A stretch of DNA of 64,000 nt from Halobacillus litoralis (GCF_009856355.1 NZ_WMEW01000001.1:558001-622000), one strand, 5' to 3'; counted from the first letter of the stretch, positions 40,499-49,636 are shown. Numbers and translations: made by a program. Notes: a model not told the origin generated them from the sequence alone.

Positions 40499-41854
40499 AT
40501 GTGGAAACAACTGCTTTATTCAAAGAGCATATGGATCAAAATAGCCAGCATCGTGATCGGCATTACGATGCCCTTGTGGCTGAGCATTGAACAGACAGGC
40601 ATTGATGCCCTTATGGAAACTCTAAAGACCGATCCGGATGGGAGCACCCTGATGCTTGCCGCTTTCGGTCTGGTTATGCTGAACACCATCCGGGCGCTCC
40701 CCCATTATATCGGTGCCCTTCTTCTTGGTGACGAATTAGGAAGGAGACTGGAACGGCCCTGGCTGAAAATCGCTGTTCCGTTCGCCATCATTCCCCTTGT
40801 ATATGCCATTATCAACGGGTATAATTCGATCAACTATCATTTTGGCGGCCCCGCCATCATTCTATTATTATCCATAGCCGTTCTTCACCTGTTAGGAAAG
40901 GGGCAGCTGCGTCCAATCTATAAAGCTTTCATACTCGCCCAGCTTTTATTCGGATTCCAGTGGCTGGATACGATTACGTACCTGACAGCGTTCGGATTCG
41001 GAGGGGGGGAATTATCCCTGCTGGTGAAAACCACAGCAGAACAGCTGGGCTTCGAGCAGGCCATCAGCCTCTACAGCTTCCTTTTCTTCGCCTTTTTCAT
41101 CAGCAACGCCACCGTTCTTGCGGTATACCTGACTGTGGCTGAACAAAAGACACGGATGAGACAGGATCTGGATATTGCCCGTCTTGACATGGTGGAATCC
41201 AGGTCCGGCCGGGAAGCCCTTCACCTCGTGCATGATTTAAAAACACCCCTTTCTTTGATGGAAGGGCTCAATTCCTTGATCCAGATGAAGACAGAGGACA
41301 GGGAAATCCTGCAGTACACAAATAAGATATCTTCATCCATCCAGGCCACCAGCGATATGGTTTCGGAAATCCTCTATCACGAGAAGAAGAACTGGTGTTC
41401 ATTAAAGACATTTATAGAGTATGTCCGTGCCAACAAGCTGTCAGAATCAGAAACGATGTACACCTTTGATTTGGCCGCGGACGAAGAACTGGAAATCTAC
41501 ATTAACAAAATCCGTATGACAAGAGCGCTCGTCAACTTAATTGATAATGCGGGAGATGCAGTCGAAGGAAAAGCAGATGCCAAAGTCACGATCGCTACGA
41601 AAGAGAACAGACAAGGGGTATCGGTCGGCGTTCAGGACAACGGCCACGGCATCAGTAAAGAGAACATCAATAAAATATGGAGCGCAGGCTACAGTACGAA
41701 ATCCCACCCAGGTGTCGGACTGACCTTTGTGAAAAACGTCGTGAAGGAGCATGACGCTGAACTGACGATTGAAAGCAGGAAAGGCATAGGAACAACGTTC
41801 TGGATTCATATACCGAAGGAGAGAGTACGAGATGAAAATATTAATCATGGATAA
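40499..41854 (+). CDS. membrane sensor histidine kinase
   Basis: About 451 residues. The N-terminal 210 residues contain six or seven hydrophobic helices (IWIKIASIVIGITMPLWL, then LLLSIAVLHLLG and SLYSFLFFAFFISNATVLAVYL). The transmitter domain has the H box ALHLVHDLKTPLSLMEGL, the N box RALVNLIDNAGDAV, the G1 box VQDNGHGIS and G2 HPGVGLTFVKNVV. It overlaps the response-regulator gene by 23 bp, so the two are translated together. The layout recalls GlnK/CitA/DcuS-type systems but the signal is unknown. The start is uncertain (40490 or 40499). Confidence 0.88.
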   Translation: MWKQLLYSKSIWIKIASIVIGITMPLWLSIEQTGIDALMETLKTDPDGSTLMLAAFGLVMLNTIRALPHYIGALLLGDELGRRLERPWLKIAVPFAIIPLVYAIINGYNSINYHFGGPAIILLLSIAVLHLLGKGQLRPIYKAFILAQLLFGFQWLDTITYLTAFGFGGGELSLLVKTTAEQLGFEQAISLYSFLFFAFFISNATVLAVYLTVAEQKTRMRQDLDIARLDMVESRSGREALHLVHDLKTPLSLMEGLNSLIQMKTEDREILQYTNKISSSIQATSDMVSEILYHEKKNWCSLKTFIEYVRANKLSESETMYTFDLAADEELEIYINKIRMTRALVNLIDNAGDAVEGKADAKVTIATKENRQGVSVGVQDNGHGISKENINKIWSAGYSTKSHPGVGLTFVKNVVKEHDAELTIESRKGIGTTFWIHIPKERVRDENINHG

Positions 41855-42452
41855 TGACGAATCTCTTAGATACATGCTTACAGAATTCTGCCGGCATGCC
41901 CAATGGGATTCAGATACGGCCTCCAATGGACGCGAAGGCGTGGATATGTTTTTAAAAGGGAACTATGATGTGATTCTCGTGGACTATCATATGCCTGAAA
42001 TGGACGGTTTGCAGACAGTTAGAGAAATCCGCCGGCATAATTCTGTCGTCCCTATTCTCGTCTTAACGGTAGACGAAAGACAGGAGGTGGCCGACCGTTT
42101 TCTTGAGGAAGGGGCGACCGACTTTGCGTTAAAACCCGTGAAGGCTCCCGACCTCATTTCAAGAATCAAGCTGCACGCCCAGATCGCAAACATGAAACAC
42201 GTGCAGGAAGAAGAGGAAGATGTTTTTACGGCCAAAGGCATCAGCAAAGGCACCCTCCACTCCATCGCTCAATATTTACAGGAAAACCGGGAAGCCTTTC
42301 CTGTCGATGTGATCTCGAAGGAAATCGGACTTGCCTACCCTACCGTCTATCGTTACTTAATGCATCTGCTTGAAGAAGGAAAAGTGAAGCAGGTCGTCAG
42401 CCATCAACGCATCGGCCGGCCTAAAAAATTATACAAATGGTATGCTCACTAA
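41832..42452 (+). CDS. response regulator with CitB/DcuR-like HTH output
   Basis: A 206-residue regulator. The receiver (1-120) has the acidic pair MDNDES, the phospho-acceptor Asp in DVILVDYHMPEMDGL, the Thr in ILVLTVDE and the Lys in FALKPVKAPD. The C-terminal part (140-206) contains GTLHSIAQYLQEN and AYPTVYRYLMHLLEEGKVKQV, a winged HTH of the CitB/DcuR type that often controls carbon or nitrogen substrate uptake. Its gene overlaps the kinase gene. Targets are unknown; the BI-1 family gene 60 bp downstream is a candidate by position. Confidence 0.87.
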   Translation: MKILIMDNDESLRYMLTEFCRHAQWDSDTASNGREGVDMFLKGNYDVILVDYHMPEMDGLQTVREIRRHNSVVPILVLTVDERQEVADRFLEEGATDFALKPVKAPDLISRIKLHAQIANMKHVQEEEEDVFTAKGISKGTLHSIAQYLQENREAFPVDVISKEIGLAYPTVYRYLMHLLEEGKVKQVVSHQRIGRPKKLYKWYAH

Positions 42453-42512
42453 CATACATTCCCCACCTTCAGGGTACAGGGGTATCGAAGGATTTATGAA
42501 GGAGGCTCTCCA

Positions 42513-43235
42513 TTGAGAACCAGCAACCCGATTTTAAAAACAGACGCATTCCAGCGATCCCGTGAACAGGGAAAAACGATGACGCTCGGAGGAACGATCG
42601 CCAAAATAGCCGTTTTATTCCTGTTCCTGCTTGGAACTGCCGGATATACATGGTACCAGTACGCCCAGGGAGCGGACGTAACAATGATGATGTTGATCGG
42701 AGCGCTCGGAGGATTGGTATTCGCCCTGGTGACCGCATTTATTCCAAAAGCTGCCCCTGTTACAACTCCCATTTATGCCGCTTTGGAAGGGTTTCTGATC
42801 GGAGGCCTGTCCGCTTTTGCGGAGGGAGCTTACTCAGGCATTGTCATTCAAGCGGTCAGTTTAACACTGGCAGTCATGGCTGCCCTGCTTTTTCTGTACG
42901 CTTCCAGAATCATTAAAGTGACGAGGAACTTACGTTTGATGGTGGTTTCTGCCACACTTGGAATTTTTCTCGTTTATCTCGTTCAATTCATTCTGCAGTT
43001 TTTCGGAATGGAAGTGCCCTACCTCCATTCCAGCGGCCCCATCGGCATTGGCATCAGCTTGTTCATTACCGCCATTGCTGCACTGAACCTTGTCCTTGAT
43101 TTTGACTTTATCGAGCAGGGAGTGGACCGAGGAGCTCCTAAGCATATGGAATGGTACGGCGCCTTCGGTTTGATTGTCACGCTGGTCTGGCTGTACATTG
43201 AGATTCTCAGGCTCTTACAGAAGATTCGGCGATGA
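42513..43235 (+). CDS. Bax inhibitor-1/YccA-family membrane protein
   Basis: A 240-residue protein starting MRTSNPILKTDAFQ, the conserved beginning of bacterial BI-1/YccA-like proteins. Six to seven hydrophobic helices follow, with a conserved APVTTPIYAALEGFLIGGLSAF and a late pair of acidic residues in LNLVLDFDFIEQG, in the position of the BI-1 pH/calcium sensor Asp pair. Homologues leak calcium or modulate FtsH. It begins with TTG, seven bases after AAGGAGG. It lies 60 bp after the response regulator and ends at a terminator. Confidence 0.88.
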   Translation: MRTSNPILKTDAFQRSREQGKTMTLGGTIAKIAVLFLFLLGTAGYTWYQYAQGADVTMMMLIGALGGLVFALVTAFIPKAAPVTTPIYAALEGFLIGGLSAFAEGAYSGIVIQAVSLTLAVMAALLFLYASRIIKVTRNLRLMVVSATLGIFLVYLVQFILQFFGMEVPYLHSSGPIGIGISLFITAIAALNLVLDFDFIEQGVDRGAPKHMEWYGAFGLIVTLVWLYIEILRLLQKIRR

Positions 43236-43241
43236 AACACG

Positions 43242-43281
43242 AAAAGCATGGAGGGGACCTCAGGGTTCCCTCCATGCTTTT
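43242..43281 (+). terminator. terminator after the BI-1 gene
   Basis: AAAAGCATGGAGGG (43242-43255) pairs with CCCTCCATGCTTTT (43268-43281) and continues into TT. The A/T runs make it usable in both directions. Confidence 0.88.
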
Positions 43282-43282
43282 T

Positions 43283-43678
43283 TCATACTGAATCATTGTC
43301 CGGCCGGTCCTGTTTTTCTTTTTTTCGGGCAGCCCTTTCCTTTTCATGCTTGCGGGTAAGACTGTATCCCAAAAGGGTTTGCATGCTGAGGAATATATAT
43401 AATACCGGCAGGCTGATGCTGTTGGGTGTTAACTGGTCTAATAAAACTCCACTTTCGTCAGTTTGAAGGATGGACTTTGTTGATTGGATGTCGAAAATGC
43501 CCGTGAGGATGGTTGAAATCCCGAAGGCTATTGTGAATCCTGCAAAGATTATGTTCCATACACCAAAGGGCTTTTTTCTAATGATACCTCGTATAATCAG
43601 GTAAGTCATCAAACCTGTGATCAGCCCCCCAATACCTATATAGACATAGAGTTGCAGAATAAGATCTGAACCTTCAAT
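43283..43678 (-). CDS. membrane protein of unknown function, probable ATT start
   Basis: The only ATG-start frame (from 43612) would begin in the middle of a hydrophobic helix. The same frame is open upstream and encodes EGSDLILQLYVYIGIGG before it, completing the first membrane helix. No ATG, GTG or TTG is available further upstream, but ATT at 43676-43678 lies ten bases after AAAAGAGGG. The resulting 131-residue protein has three to four helices (LIIRG..., VWNIIFAGFTIAFGIS, LPVLYIFLSMQTLL) and a basic-acidic tail. I do not recognise the family. TTG 43615 is an alternative start giving a truncated helix. Confidence 0.55.
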   Translation of the reverse strand: MEGSDLILQLYVYIGIGGLITGLMTYLIIRGIIRKKPFGVWNIIFAGFTIAFGISTILTGIFDIQSTKSILQTDESGVLLDQLTPNSISLPVLYIFLSMQTLLGYSLTRKHEKERAARKKEKQDRPDNDSV

Positions 43679-43709
43679 GATAAAAAATCCCTCTTTTCTT
43701 GTGTTGGTA

Positions 43710-43820
43710 TCACCGCCAGCCGTCTCCTGCCAGCTTGTTAAAATGGGCCGGGCAGGTTACTGCGTCAAAAGATATTAGAAGAAAGACAGCTATGCTGTTA
43801 TAGAAAATCGTCTGCAGCAT
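43710..43820 (-). CDS. possible 36-aa membrane peptide
   Basis: A short frame 22 bp after the lipoprotein hydrolase stop, coding for MLQTIFYNSIAVFLLISFDA followed by a short polar tail ending GDGWR. It has one hydrophobic segment. No strong ribosome site precedes the ATG (only AAGTCC), and the family is unknown. It lies between the hydrolase and the next membrane protein on the same strand. It may be a real small protein, a remnant, or chance. Confidence 0.2.
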   Translation of the reverse strand: MLQTIFYNSIAVFLLISFDAVTCPAHFNKLAGDGWR

Positions 43821-43842
43821 TGACTGGACTTCATCATGATTA

Positions 43843-45129
43843 TCAAAAACCGCTGTTCTGTAAAAAAATGATCAGTGGCTCCGTGAGAGTCTCCGGTAGC
43901 GGAAGATCAGGGTCTGTATATGTCTCGAGATTGCCTTCACGATCCTCAGGAGCTTCCTTCAGCACGTGATTCATCCCCTCAACAAGGAGAAGCTGCGAGT
44001 CCGGTGCCGCACCCTTTAAACGCTCAGCTTCCTCTACCGGAATCTGAACATCATGGGTACCGTTCACAAGGAGAACCGGCACATCCAGCTCCCTGATCTG
44101 GTCGGCTGGATCGTAGCTCATCCATGAACGTAGAAACGGCTGAAGGTCAGAAGCGAATAAGCTCTGGAGAGGAGGACTCACCTTCCCGGCATCCTCTCCA
44201 TCTCTCAATTTCTCCAACACATCCAGACTTTCCTCATATAAATCCTCCGGCAGATTCTCCCTGAGCTGATTTTCCAGGATTTTATCAATCGGCTGTCCCG
44301 CACCCGCCAGCGATACGAAAGCGTCGACAGCATGATCCTCAGCCGCCATCATGCCGACAAGCGATCCCTGGCTGTGCCCGATGACCGCTGTTTCCGTAAA
44401 CCTCTCATCCCGGGAGAGTTTTTCCACCCACTGGCCGGCATCGTTGGCAAACACTTCAAACCTCATGTTTTGTTCATCCATGGCTGCGTCACGATTCCTG
44501 CCTGCGCCGCGCTTATCATAACGGACGGAAGCGATCCCGGCTTCTGCGAGTCTTTCGGCAAGCATTTTCAAGCTGTCATTCCTTCCCTGAACGCCCTGGG
44601 AGTTTCCGTTGCGGTCCGTCGGGCCTGATCCTGGAATAATCAAGGCCACCGGCGCCTTCTCCATTCCTTCAGGCATCAGCAATTCCCCGTACAGGGTGCC
44701 GGAAGAGGTTTCCACAGAGAGGAATTCCCCCTCTTCCTCAGGTTCCAGCTCTTTTTTCTCCATAAGAAACCGATAAGACTGTCCTTCCTGAGTAAACGTC
44801 CCCGCAACCTCCCCATCCGTGAAACTTCCATTGAATTGAATGGATTGACCAGGCAGCGGCATCGTAAATGCGACTTCTTCCCCGCCGACAATGATATCTG
44901 ACAACCTGAAGTCTTCCACATTCTGTACAGGGATGCTGATGGTTCCTTCCCATTCTTCTTCTTTGTCCATATGTATAATAAAGCCCAGTGGCTGTCCCGG
45001 TACTTCAATGGTACCTTCCCATCTTCCCTCCAGCATTTCGACACTCCTTTCATCTTCTCCCCTTTCTCCCGTTTGACATCCAACTAAGAAAAGGACGACC
45101 AGAAAGATGACCCCTACCCACTTGTTCAT
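43843..45129 (-). CDS. lipoprotein alpha/beta hydrolase
   Basis: A 428-residue exported protein. Residues 1-18 end in the lipobox LVGC, so it is probably a membrane-attached lipoprotein. Residues 30-130 form a beta-rich domain (GRWEGTIEVPG, GTFTQEGQSYRF), and the rest is an alpha/beta hydrolase. The oxyanion region is IPGSGPTDRNGNS, the nucleophile elbow AVIGHSQGSLVG, the acid NGTHDVQIP and the His in GMNHVLKEAP. It is a likely secreted esterase of unknown substrate. Separated from the upstream MFS gene by a terminator. Confidence 0.87.
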   Translation of the reverse strand: MNKWVGVIFLVVLFLVGCQTGERGEDERSVEMLEGRWEGTIEVPGQPLGFIIHMDKEEEWEGTISIPVQNVEDFRLSDIIVGGEEVAFTMPLPGQSIQFNGSFTDGEVAGTFTQEGQSYRFLMEKKELEPEEEGEFLSVETSSGTLYGELLMPEGMEKAPVALIIPGSGPTDRNGNSQGVQGRNDSLKMLAERLAEAGIASVRYDKRGAGRNRDAAMDEQNMRFEVFANDAGQWVEKLSRDERFTETAVIGHSQGSLVGMMAAEDHAVDAFVSLAGAGQPIDKILENQLRENLPEDLYEESLDVLEKLRDGEDAGKVSPPLQSLFASDLQPFLRSWMSYDPADQIRELDVPVLLVNGTHDVQIPVEEAERLKGAAPDSQLLLVEGMNHVLKEAPEDREGNLETYTDPDLPLPETLTEPLIIFLQNSGF

Positions 45130-45193
45130 TGATTTCCCACCCCTTTCTTTTCTTAAATTTTACAGGAAATTCAAGTGAATATCACAACATCAA

Positions 45194-45226
45194 TAAAAAA
45201 ACTCCGTCTCTTCAAGGAGACGGAGT
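45194..45226 (-). terminator. terminator after the MFS gene at 45.2 kb
   Basis: ACTCCGTCTC (45201-45210) pairs with GAGACGGAGT (45217-45226), followed on the minus strand by TTTTTTT. Confidence 0.92.
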
Positions 45227-45231
45227 AAACA

Positions 45232-46404
45232 TCAAGCGTGCTGCTGACTGGATTTGCTGCTGTTCATAAAGAAGGTCATAAGCAGCATTAGGGCGAGGAA
45301 TACAAGCACAATGCTGAATCCACCGGCCATTCCGAAAATTTCAGAGGCCAGGCCTACAATGTAACCGGCAATACCCCCGCCAATACCGGCGGCAATATAA
45401 ATCAGCCCTAAGGCAGAACCGCTGGTTTTGGACATCTGCGTCCCAAACGCTGTTGCTGTCGGGAACAATGCTGAGAAGAATAGACCGGCTCCTGCGAAAA
45501 GATAAGGGAAGCTTTCCGCTACAAGGAAACTGATCCCGACCATCAGCAGCGCCCCTGCCGAAAAGCTGATCAGGATCACCCGCTCGTTCACCCATTTTGT
45601 AATATAGGCGGCTGCGAGTCTTCCAACCATGAAGAAAACAGAGAAAATCGATAGAATAGCCGCTACCAGATCTTCCTTCTCTGCCGTTGCCATGCCTCCT
45701 AAATCAAGCGATTTGAGGTAGACCGGGAAGAAATTTGTAAAGGAAACTTCTGCCGATACTTGAAAGACGAGAAAGACCATAAGAAAAACGAATTGAGCAT
45801 CCTTCAGCATCGGAATAAAAGCCTTCAAATCGACTTTTTCCGCTTTCCCTGAAGGGAAGGCTACACTTGTGATATAGATAATGACAGCAACCAGTGAAAC
45901 CGCAATGCCTAGATAAAAATATCTCCAGGACGCGAATTGGAAAAGGAAGTTCAATACTTGTGGAAAGATGACCATCCCAAGACCATAAACACCCATCGCG
46001 AGGTTGAACATCTGGTTCTGCTTTTCTGGATAAGCTGCGGGAACGATTGCGTTGGAAGCTACCCCGAGCGCTCCAAGACCAAAACCGACAATCATATAAA
46101 AACCGAGGAAAAACATAATATTGGGGGCAAGGCCTGTCCCTAGGAATCCAAGACCCATAATAATCGAGCCGATGATGGTCATCGTACGCAGACCTTTTTT
46201 GTCTGTGTAATATCCAATGATGACACTGGCAAGCGTAAAGCCAAGCTGGAAGATTAAAACGACAAGACCAAACTGGCTCATGTCCAGACCAAGATCATTT
46301 TCCACCTGGTCAAGCACAATCCCTTTGGTGTTGGTCACCCCGCCTGATATAAATTGAGTAAACATTAAAATGATTAAAGCGTGTAAACTTTTCCCTTTCT
46401 TCAT
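45232..46404 (-). CDS. MFS transporter, 12 TM
   Basis: A 390-residue membrane protein with about twelve helices. The motif A-like loop IIGYYTDKKGLRTMTIIGS follows helix 2. It is followed by LGFYMIVGFGLGALGVASNAIVPAAYPEKQ, resembling the fucose/glucose permease and YfkF-like groups, and a second-half loop AAAYITKWVNERVILIS. The substrate is unknown. It is a single-gene unit with AGGAGGTACC before the ATG and its own terminator. A 14-bp perfect palindrome lies about 140 bp upstream. Confidence 0.85.
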   Translation of the reverse strand: MKKGKSLHALIILMFTQFISGGVTNTKGIVLDQVENDLGLDMSQFGLVVLIFQLGFTLASVIIGYYTDKKGLRTMTIIGSIIMGLGFLGTGLAPNIMFFLGFYMIVGFGLGALGVASNAIVPAAYPEKQNQMFNLAMGVYGLGMVIFPQVLNFLFQFASWRYFYLGIAVSLVAVIIYITSVAFPSGKAEKVDLKAFIPMLKDAQFVFLMVFLVFQVSAEVSFTNFFPVYLKSLDLGGMATAEKEDLVAAILSIFSVFFMVGRLAAAYITKWVNERVILISFSAGALLMVGISFLVAESFPYLFAGAGLFFSALFPTATAFGTQMSKTSGSALGLIYIAAGIGGGIAGYIVGLASEIFGMAGGFSIVLVFLALMLLMTFFMNSSKSSQQHA

Positions 46405-46545
46405 GTGTGGTACCTCCTGATCGTCTTTTATGTGGGAACATTTTCAGGAAATACCCCGGTTTTTTTTCAGTAAAACTCCATTCTTCTATGTAACCGTTTT
46501 TTTACACGATTTTTTATTATTATCCCGGAAAAATTCCTCCTCTTT

Positions 46546-46559
46546 GGTGAATATTCACC
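46546..46559. promoter_or_regulatory. 14-bp perfect palindrome upstream of the MFS gene
   Basis: GGTGAATATTCACC is a perfect palindrome in the 230-bp gap 46405-46636, which holds no gene. It may be the operator of a regulator of the transporter. The rest of the gap shows only T-rich tracts and no clear promoter. Confidence 0.4.
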
Positions 46560-46636
46560 TCTCTTCCCGTTATCCACTTATCATGAAATTTTAAGACGCG
46601 GCAGATGTGGGCTGGGATGACTTGTTCTATCAAACA

Positions 46637-46670
46637 AATCAGGCTGACGGGAGAACCCGTCAGCCTGATT
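46637..46670. terminator. terminator after the amidase gene
   Basis: AATCAGGCTGACGGG (46637-46651) pairs with CCCGTCAGCCTGATT (46656-46670). The stem is strong but the T run on the minus strand is short (TTTGTTT). Confidence 0.8.
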
Positions 46671-46672
46671 TA

Positions 46673-48064
46673 CTATATCAATGTTTCATATCTATGGAAC
46701 CACGGCTCGGCCTCTTCGAGCTGGGAAGCCAGCTTAAACAAGGTCTTTTCATCGCCGAACCGGCCGGTAAAGTGGGACCCGATCGGCACATTGTTTTCTT
46801 TCCAATACAGGGGCACGCTCATCGCAGGCAGTCCCGTCACATTGGCTGCAGGGGCCAGGTGGGCATAAGCAGCTGAGACAGCAAGGATTTCATCAATCGT
46901 CTTTTCTTCCCCGTTATAACAGCCGAGCGGAAGTGCGGAAGAGGCATTGACCGGGTGAAGGAGAACATCGTACTGCTCAAAGAATGCATGGAATTTCGCA
47001 CTTTCCGAAGCCAGATAGAGACGTGCTTTCTCATAATCCAGAGCTGAATAGCCTTCCGCTTTTTCAATAAGGGTGGAAAGCATCCGTTCTACGTTATGGC
47101 TGTCCGCCGTTTTCCCGTTCATCCGTGCCGCTTCCTTGACGGCTAAGGCGCCTCCTACGACCCACACCACAACAAAAGCGTCCATAAACTTGTTCAAATC
47201 AATGTCCGGGTACGCCCGCTCAACGTGGTGACCGAGCGATTCGCACAGCCGTGCCGTTTTATTTACAGCTTCCTGAACATCTTGACTGATCGGCATAACG
47301 CCGCCGAAATCAGCCATATATCCGATTTTCAATGAGCCCAGATCGCGATGATCCAGGCCGGCATAAGGTCTGCCCTGCGCAGGAGTCGCAAATAGATCCC
47401 CTTTTTGAGGGCCTTCTAAAATATCGAGCAGGGCCGCGCTGTCTCTGACGGATTTGGTAACCCCGTGACTGACGGCAAAGCTGTTCAAATGCATAGAGAA
47501 AGGGGTGCGTCCCCTTGTCGGCTTGAACCCGAACAAACCGGTGTTGGAAGCCGGAATCCGGATGGAGCCTCCACCGTCACTCGCATGGGCGAAAGGCACC
47601 ATTCCTGACGCGACGGCAGCTGCCGCTCCACCACTCGAGCCACCGGGTGAATAGTCTCTGTTCCACGGATTTTTCGTAAATCCGAGATGGACAGACTCCG
47701 TAGCGGGTGTAAAGCCGAATTCAGGGGTGTTGGACTTTCCAATGATGGTCAATCCCCCTTTTCTGAACCGCTTTACGAATTCATCATCCCATCCAGCTTT
47801 GAAGCCATCCATCACTTTGGATCCATAGGTTAACGGATGGCCCTTCACGGCATTCAAATCTTTAATTAAAAAGGGAAGCCCCATGAATGGGCCATCCGTG
47901 TTCACCGGCTCCTCAATCTGATGAACAACAGCGTTCAAATCCGGATTTTTCCGTGCGGTAACGGATCTGTAGTGGTCGATCACCTCTTCAATTTTCCATT
48001 CTTTCTGAAGGAGTTTCTCCCGAAGCCCCCATGCATCGAGATGATACAGTTCCCGGTGTTCCAT
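46673..48064 (-). CDS. amidase-signature-family hydrolase
   Basis: A 463-residue enzyme of the amidase signature family (GatA-like fold). The Ser-cisSer-Lys triad is visible: Lys in [13 protein letters not shown], and the two serines within [16 protein letters not shown] and [11 protein letters not shown]. There is no GatB or GatC nearby and the length fits a free amidase rather than the tRNA amidotransferase subunit. It probably hydrolyses a small amide; the substrate is unknown. ATG 48064 is perfectly spaced from AAGGAGG. It is divergent from the CtaG-like gene. Confidence 0.87.
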   Translation of the reverse strand: MEHRELYHLDAWGLREKLLQKEWKIEEVIDHYRSVTARKNPDLNAVVHQIEEPVNTDGPFMGLPFLIKDLNAVKGHPLTYGSKVMDGFKAGWDDEFVKRFRKGGLTIIGKSNTPEFGFTPATESVHLGFTKNPWNRDYSPGGSSGGAAAAVASGMVPFAHASDGGGSIRIPASNTGLFGFKPTRGRTPFSMHLNSFAVSHGVTKSVRDSAALLDILEGPQKGDLFATPAQGRPYAGLDHRDLGSLKIGYMADFGGVMPISQDVQEAVNKTARLCESLGHHVERAYPDIDLNKFMDAFVVVWVVGGALAVKEAARMNGKTADSHNVERMLSTLIEKAEGYSALDYEKARLYLASESAKFHAFFEQYDVLLHPVNASSALPLGCYNGEEKTIDEILAVSAAYAHLAPAANVTGLPAMSVPLYWKENNVPIGSHFTGRFGDEKTLFKLASQLEEAEPWFHRYETLI

Positions 48065-48156
48065 CTTATTACCTCCTTGATCGGTTCTGAATATGTACAG
48101 GTTTGCCCGCTTCTTTCCTGGGTAAAGTAAAACAAACAAAAGAGGAGGGAAAAGGT

Positions 48157-48768
48157 GTGCAGCCTAAAATCTTCTGGACCGCTTATGCAGCTTCTCTCAT
48201 GGTTATTTCCTTGTATACAAACTCCATCCACCAGGAAGGGACGCTTCAGCTGACCCGGACCTTTCTCTGCTTTGGTGCTGCTCCGGCCTTGATTGGCTGC
48301 AGCTTAGAGACGGCCATCTGGTTCCGGCATTCCTGGAAACGGCTGCTTTTGACCGCTTCCCGGCTGCCGGTAACTGCAGCGGCTTTTCTTGCCGGAACCA
48401 CTGCCGCTTATGATATTCTACACGTCTACGTCACCCATCCCGCATGGACGGTCATTCAGCTGATCCTGTTGTTTTGGGCGGCGCTGCTTTTCTGGTCTCC
48501 TCTTCTGATTCCCGCTCCTTTTTCACGAAAACAGACCCCAATGACAAAGTTCACCTACCTTATTGTTACAGGCATGCTCTTCTACTTCTATCACCAAGCC
48601 GCCGGATATGTACAGGGAGAGCCTGTATCCGTCACGTTTATGACCGGAGGCACCACGGCATTGATCGTATACCTTTTCTATTTCATCCATACTTGGGCAG
48701 CAGCGGAAGCACAAACCGACCGCTCGACGGTCAAAGGGCAGTTCCAACGTGTCCACCGGCATGAGTGA
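48157..48768 (+). CDS. divergent CtaG-like membrane protein
   Basis: A 203-residue protein with about six hydrophobic helices. The stretch AYDILHVYVTHPAWTVIQLI followed by LFWAALLFWSPLLIPAP matches the pattern of Caa3_CtaG proteins (YDA...HP..H.LEH...A.LFWWPLL). Several of the usual His ligands are missing, and the protein is shorter than CtaG. CtaG helps form the copper centre of caa3 oxidase; this copy may have a different task. GTG 48157 follows GGAGGGAAAAGG. No oxidase genes are near. Identification is by pattern memory and moderate. Confidence 0.55.
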   Translation: MQPKIFWTAYAASLMVISLYTNSIHQEGTLQLTRTFLCFGAAPALIGCSLETAIWFRHSWKRLLLTASRLPVTAAAFLAGTTAAYDILHVYVTHPAWTVIQLILLFWAALLFWSPLLIPAPFSRKQTPMTKFTYLIVTGMLFYFYHQAAGYVQGEPVSVTFMTGGTTALIVYLFYFIHTWAAAEAQTDRSTVKGQFQRVHRHE

Positions 48769-48837
48769 TCGGACCAAAAAGCCGCTGAACCCAGCTGCTT
48801 CCCATTGTAACCAATGAAAACAGCATTTCAGACCATA

Positions 48838-48877
48838 GAAAAACGGAGGCTGCCGGGAACTTACCCGAATACCTCCG
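48838..48877 (-). terminator. terminator after the CAP-domain gene
   Basis: CGGAGG and CCTCCG arms with an inner CCGGG/CCCG pairing, followed on the minus strand by GTTTTTC. It lies in the 118-bp gap that separates it from the convergent CtaG-like gene. Confidence 0.7.
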
Positions 48878-48886
48878 CTTTGTCAT

Positions 48887-49636
48887 TTACCTCGGCTTCA
48901 TGAATAGCTGCGTCCAATACGTGCCATACCGGCCCTGTCCTTCCACATAGCCCACTCCAATATGAGTGAAATCCTCGTGAAGGATGTTGGCCCTGTGGCC
49001 GTCACTGTTCATCCAGCCTTCAACGACTTCCTCCGGTGTCCGCTGCCCGGCGGCAATGTTCTCACCGGCAGCCAGATAGGAGAAGTCAAACTGATCCATC
49101 ATATCAAACGGACTTCCATAGGTCGGCGATTCATGGCTGAAATAATTCTTGTCCGCCATATCCTGTGACTTAACATCGGCCATACCGCTCAACCGGTCAT
49201 GCATCTCTAGAGGCGGCAGGCCTTCTTCAGCCCGTTCTTTGTTAACGAGGACAACGACCTCCCGCTCATATTCCCCAGGAGTATAGCTGTCCAGCGCCTG
49301 GACTTCAGCTGTCGGCTCTGAACCTTCCTGACCCTCCGGTTGAGGAGAGGAGTCAGAATCAGCGGCAGGCTGTTCTTCTCCTTGTTCCGACGGGGCTTCG
49401 TCCGGGTATTTCCATTCAATTTGATCTATAAAAGTAAAGAAATCCTGAAGGTCTGTTTGAAACCCTTCCACTTCTTTTTGAAAATCGGTTTCCTGCATCC
49501 AGCCCTGAATATGTGCACTGACTTTGTCATAGGAGGCTTTAGGCCCTTCCTTGAAAAAGTCCTGGGCAGAAACAGGGGTGGCGGCGACAATAATGACAAA
49601 CAAGGCGGCTGAAAAGAGGACAAACTTCTTTATCAT
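48887..49636 (-). CDS. secreted CAP-domain (SCP/PR1, YkwD-like) protein
   Basis: A 249-residue exported protein. Residues 1-24 are a signal peptide ending TPVSAQ. An acidic Gln/Glu/Pro-rich linker runs from about residue 75 to 120. The C-terminal CAP domain has VVLVNKERAEEGLPPLEMHDRL, FSHESPTYGSPFDMM, AAGENIAAGQRTPEEVV, WMNSDGHRANILHEDFTHIGVG and the end YGTYWTQLFMKPR. It includes the conserved His/Glu cavity. YkwD-type proteins are extracellular, with unknown function. Monocistronic, with AAGGAGAG before the ATG. Confidence 0.9.
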   Translation of the reverse strand: MIKKFVLFSAALFVIIVAATPVSAQDFFKEGPKASYDKVSAHIQGWMQETDFQKEVEGFQTDLQDFFTFIDQIEWKYPDEAPSEQGEEQPAADSDSSPQPEGQEGSEPTAEVQALDSYTPGEYEREVVVLVNKERAEEGLPPLEMHDRLSGMADVKSQDMADKNYFSHESPTYGSPFDMMDQFDFSYLAAGENIAAGQRTPEEVVEGWMNSDGHRANILHEDFTHIGVGYVEGQGRYGTYWTQLFMKPR

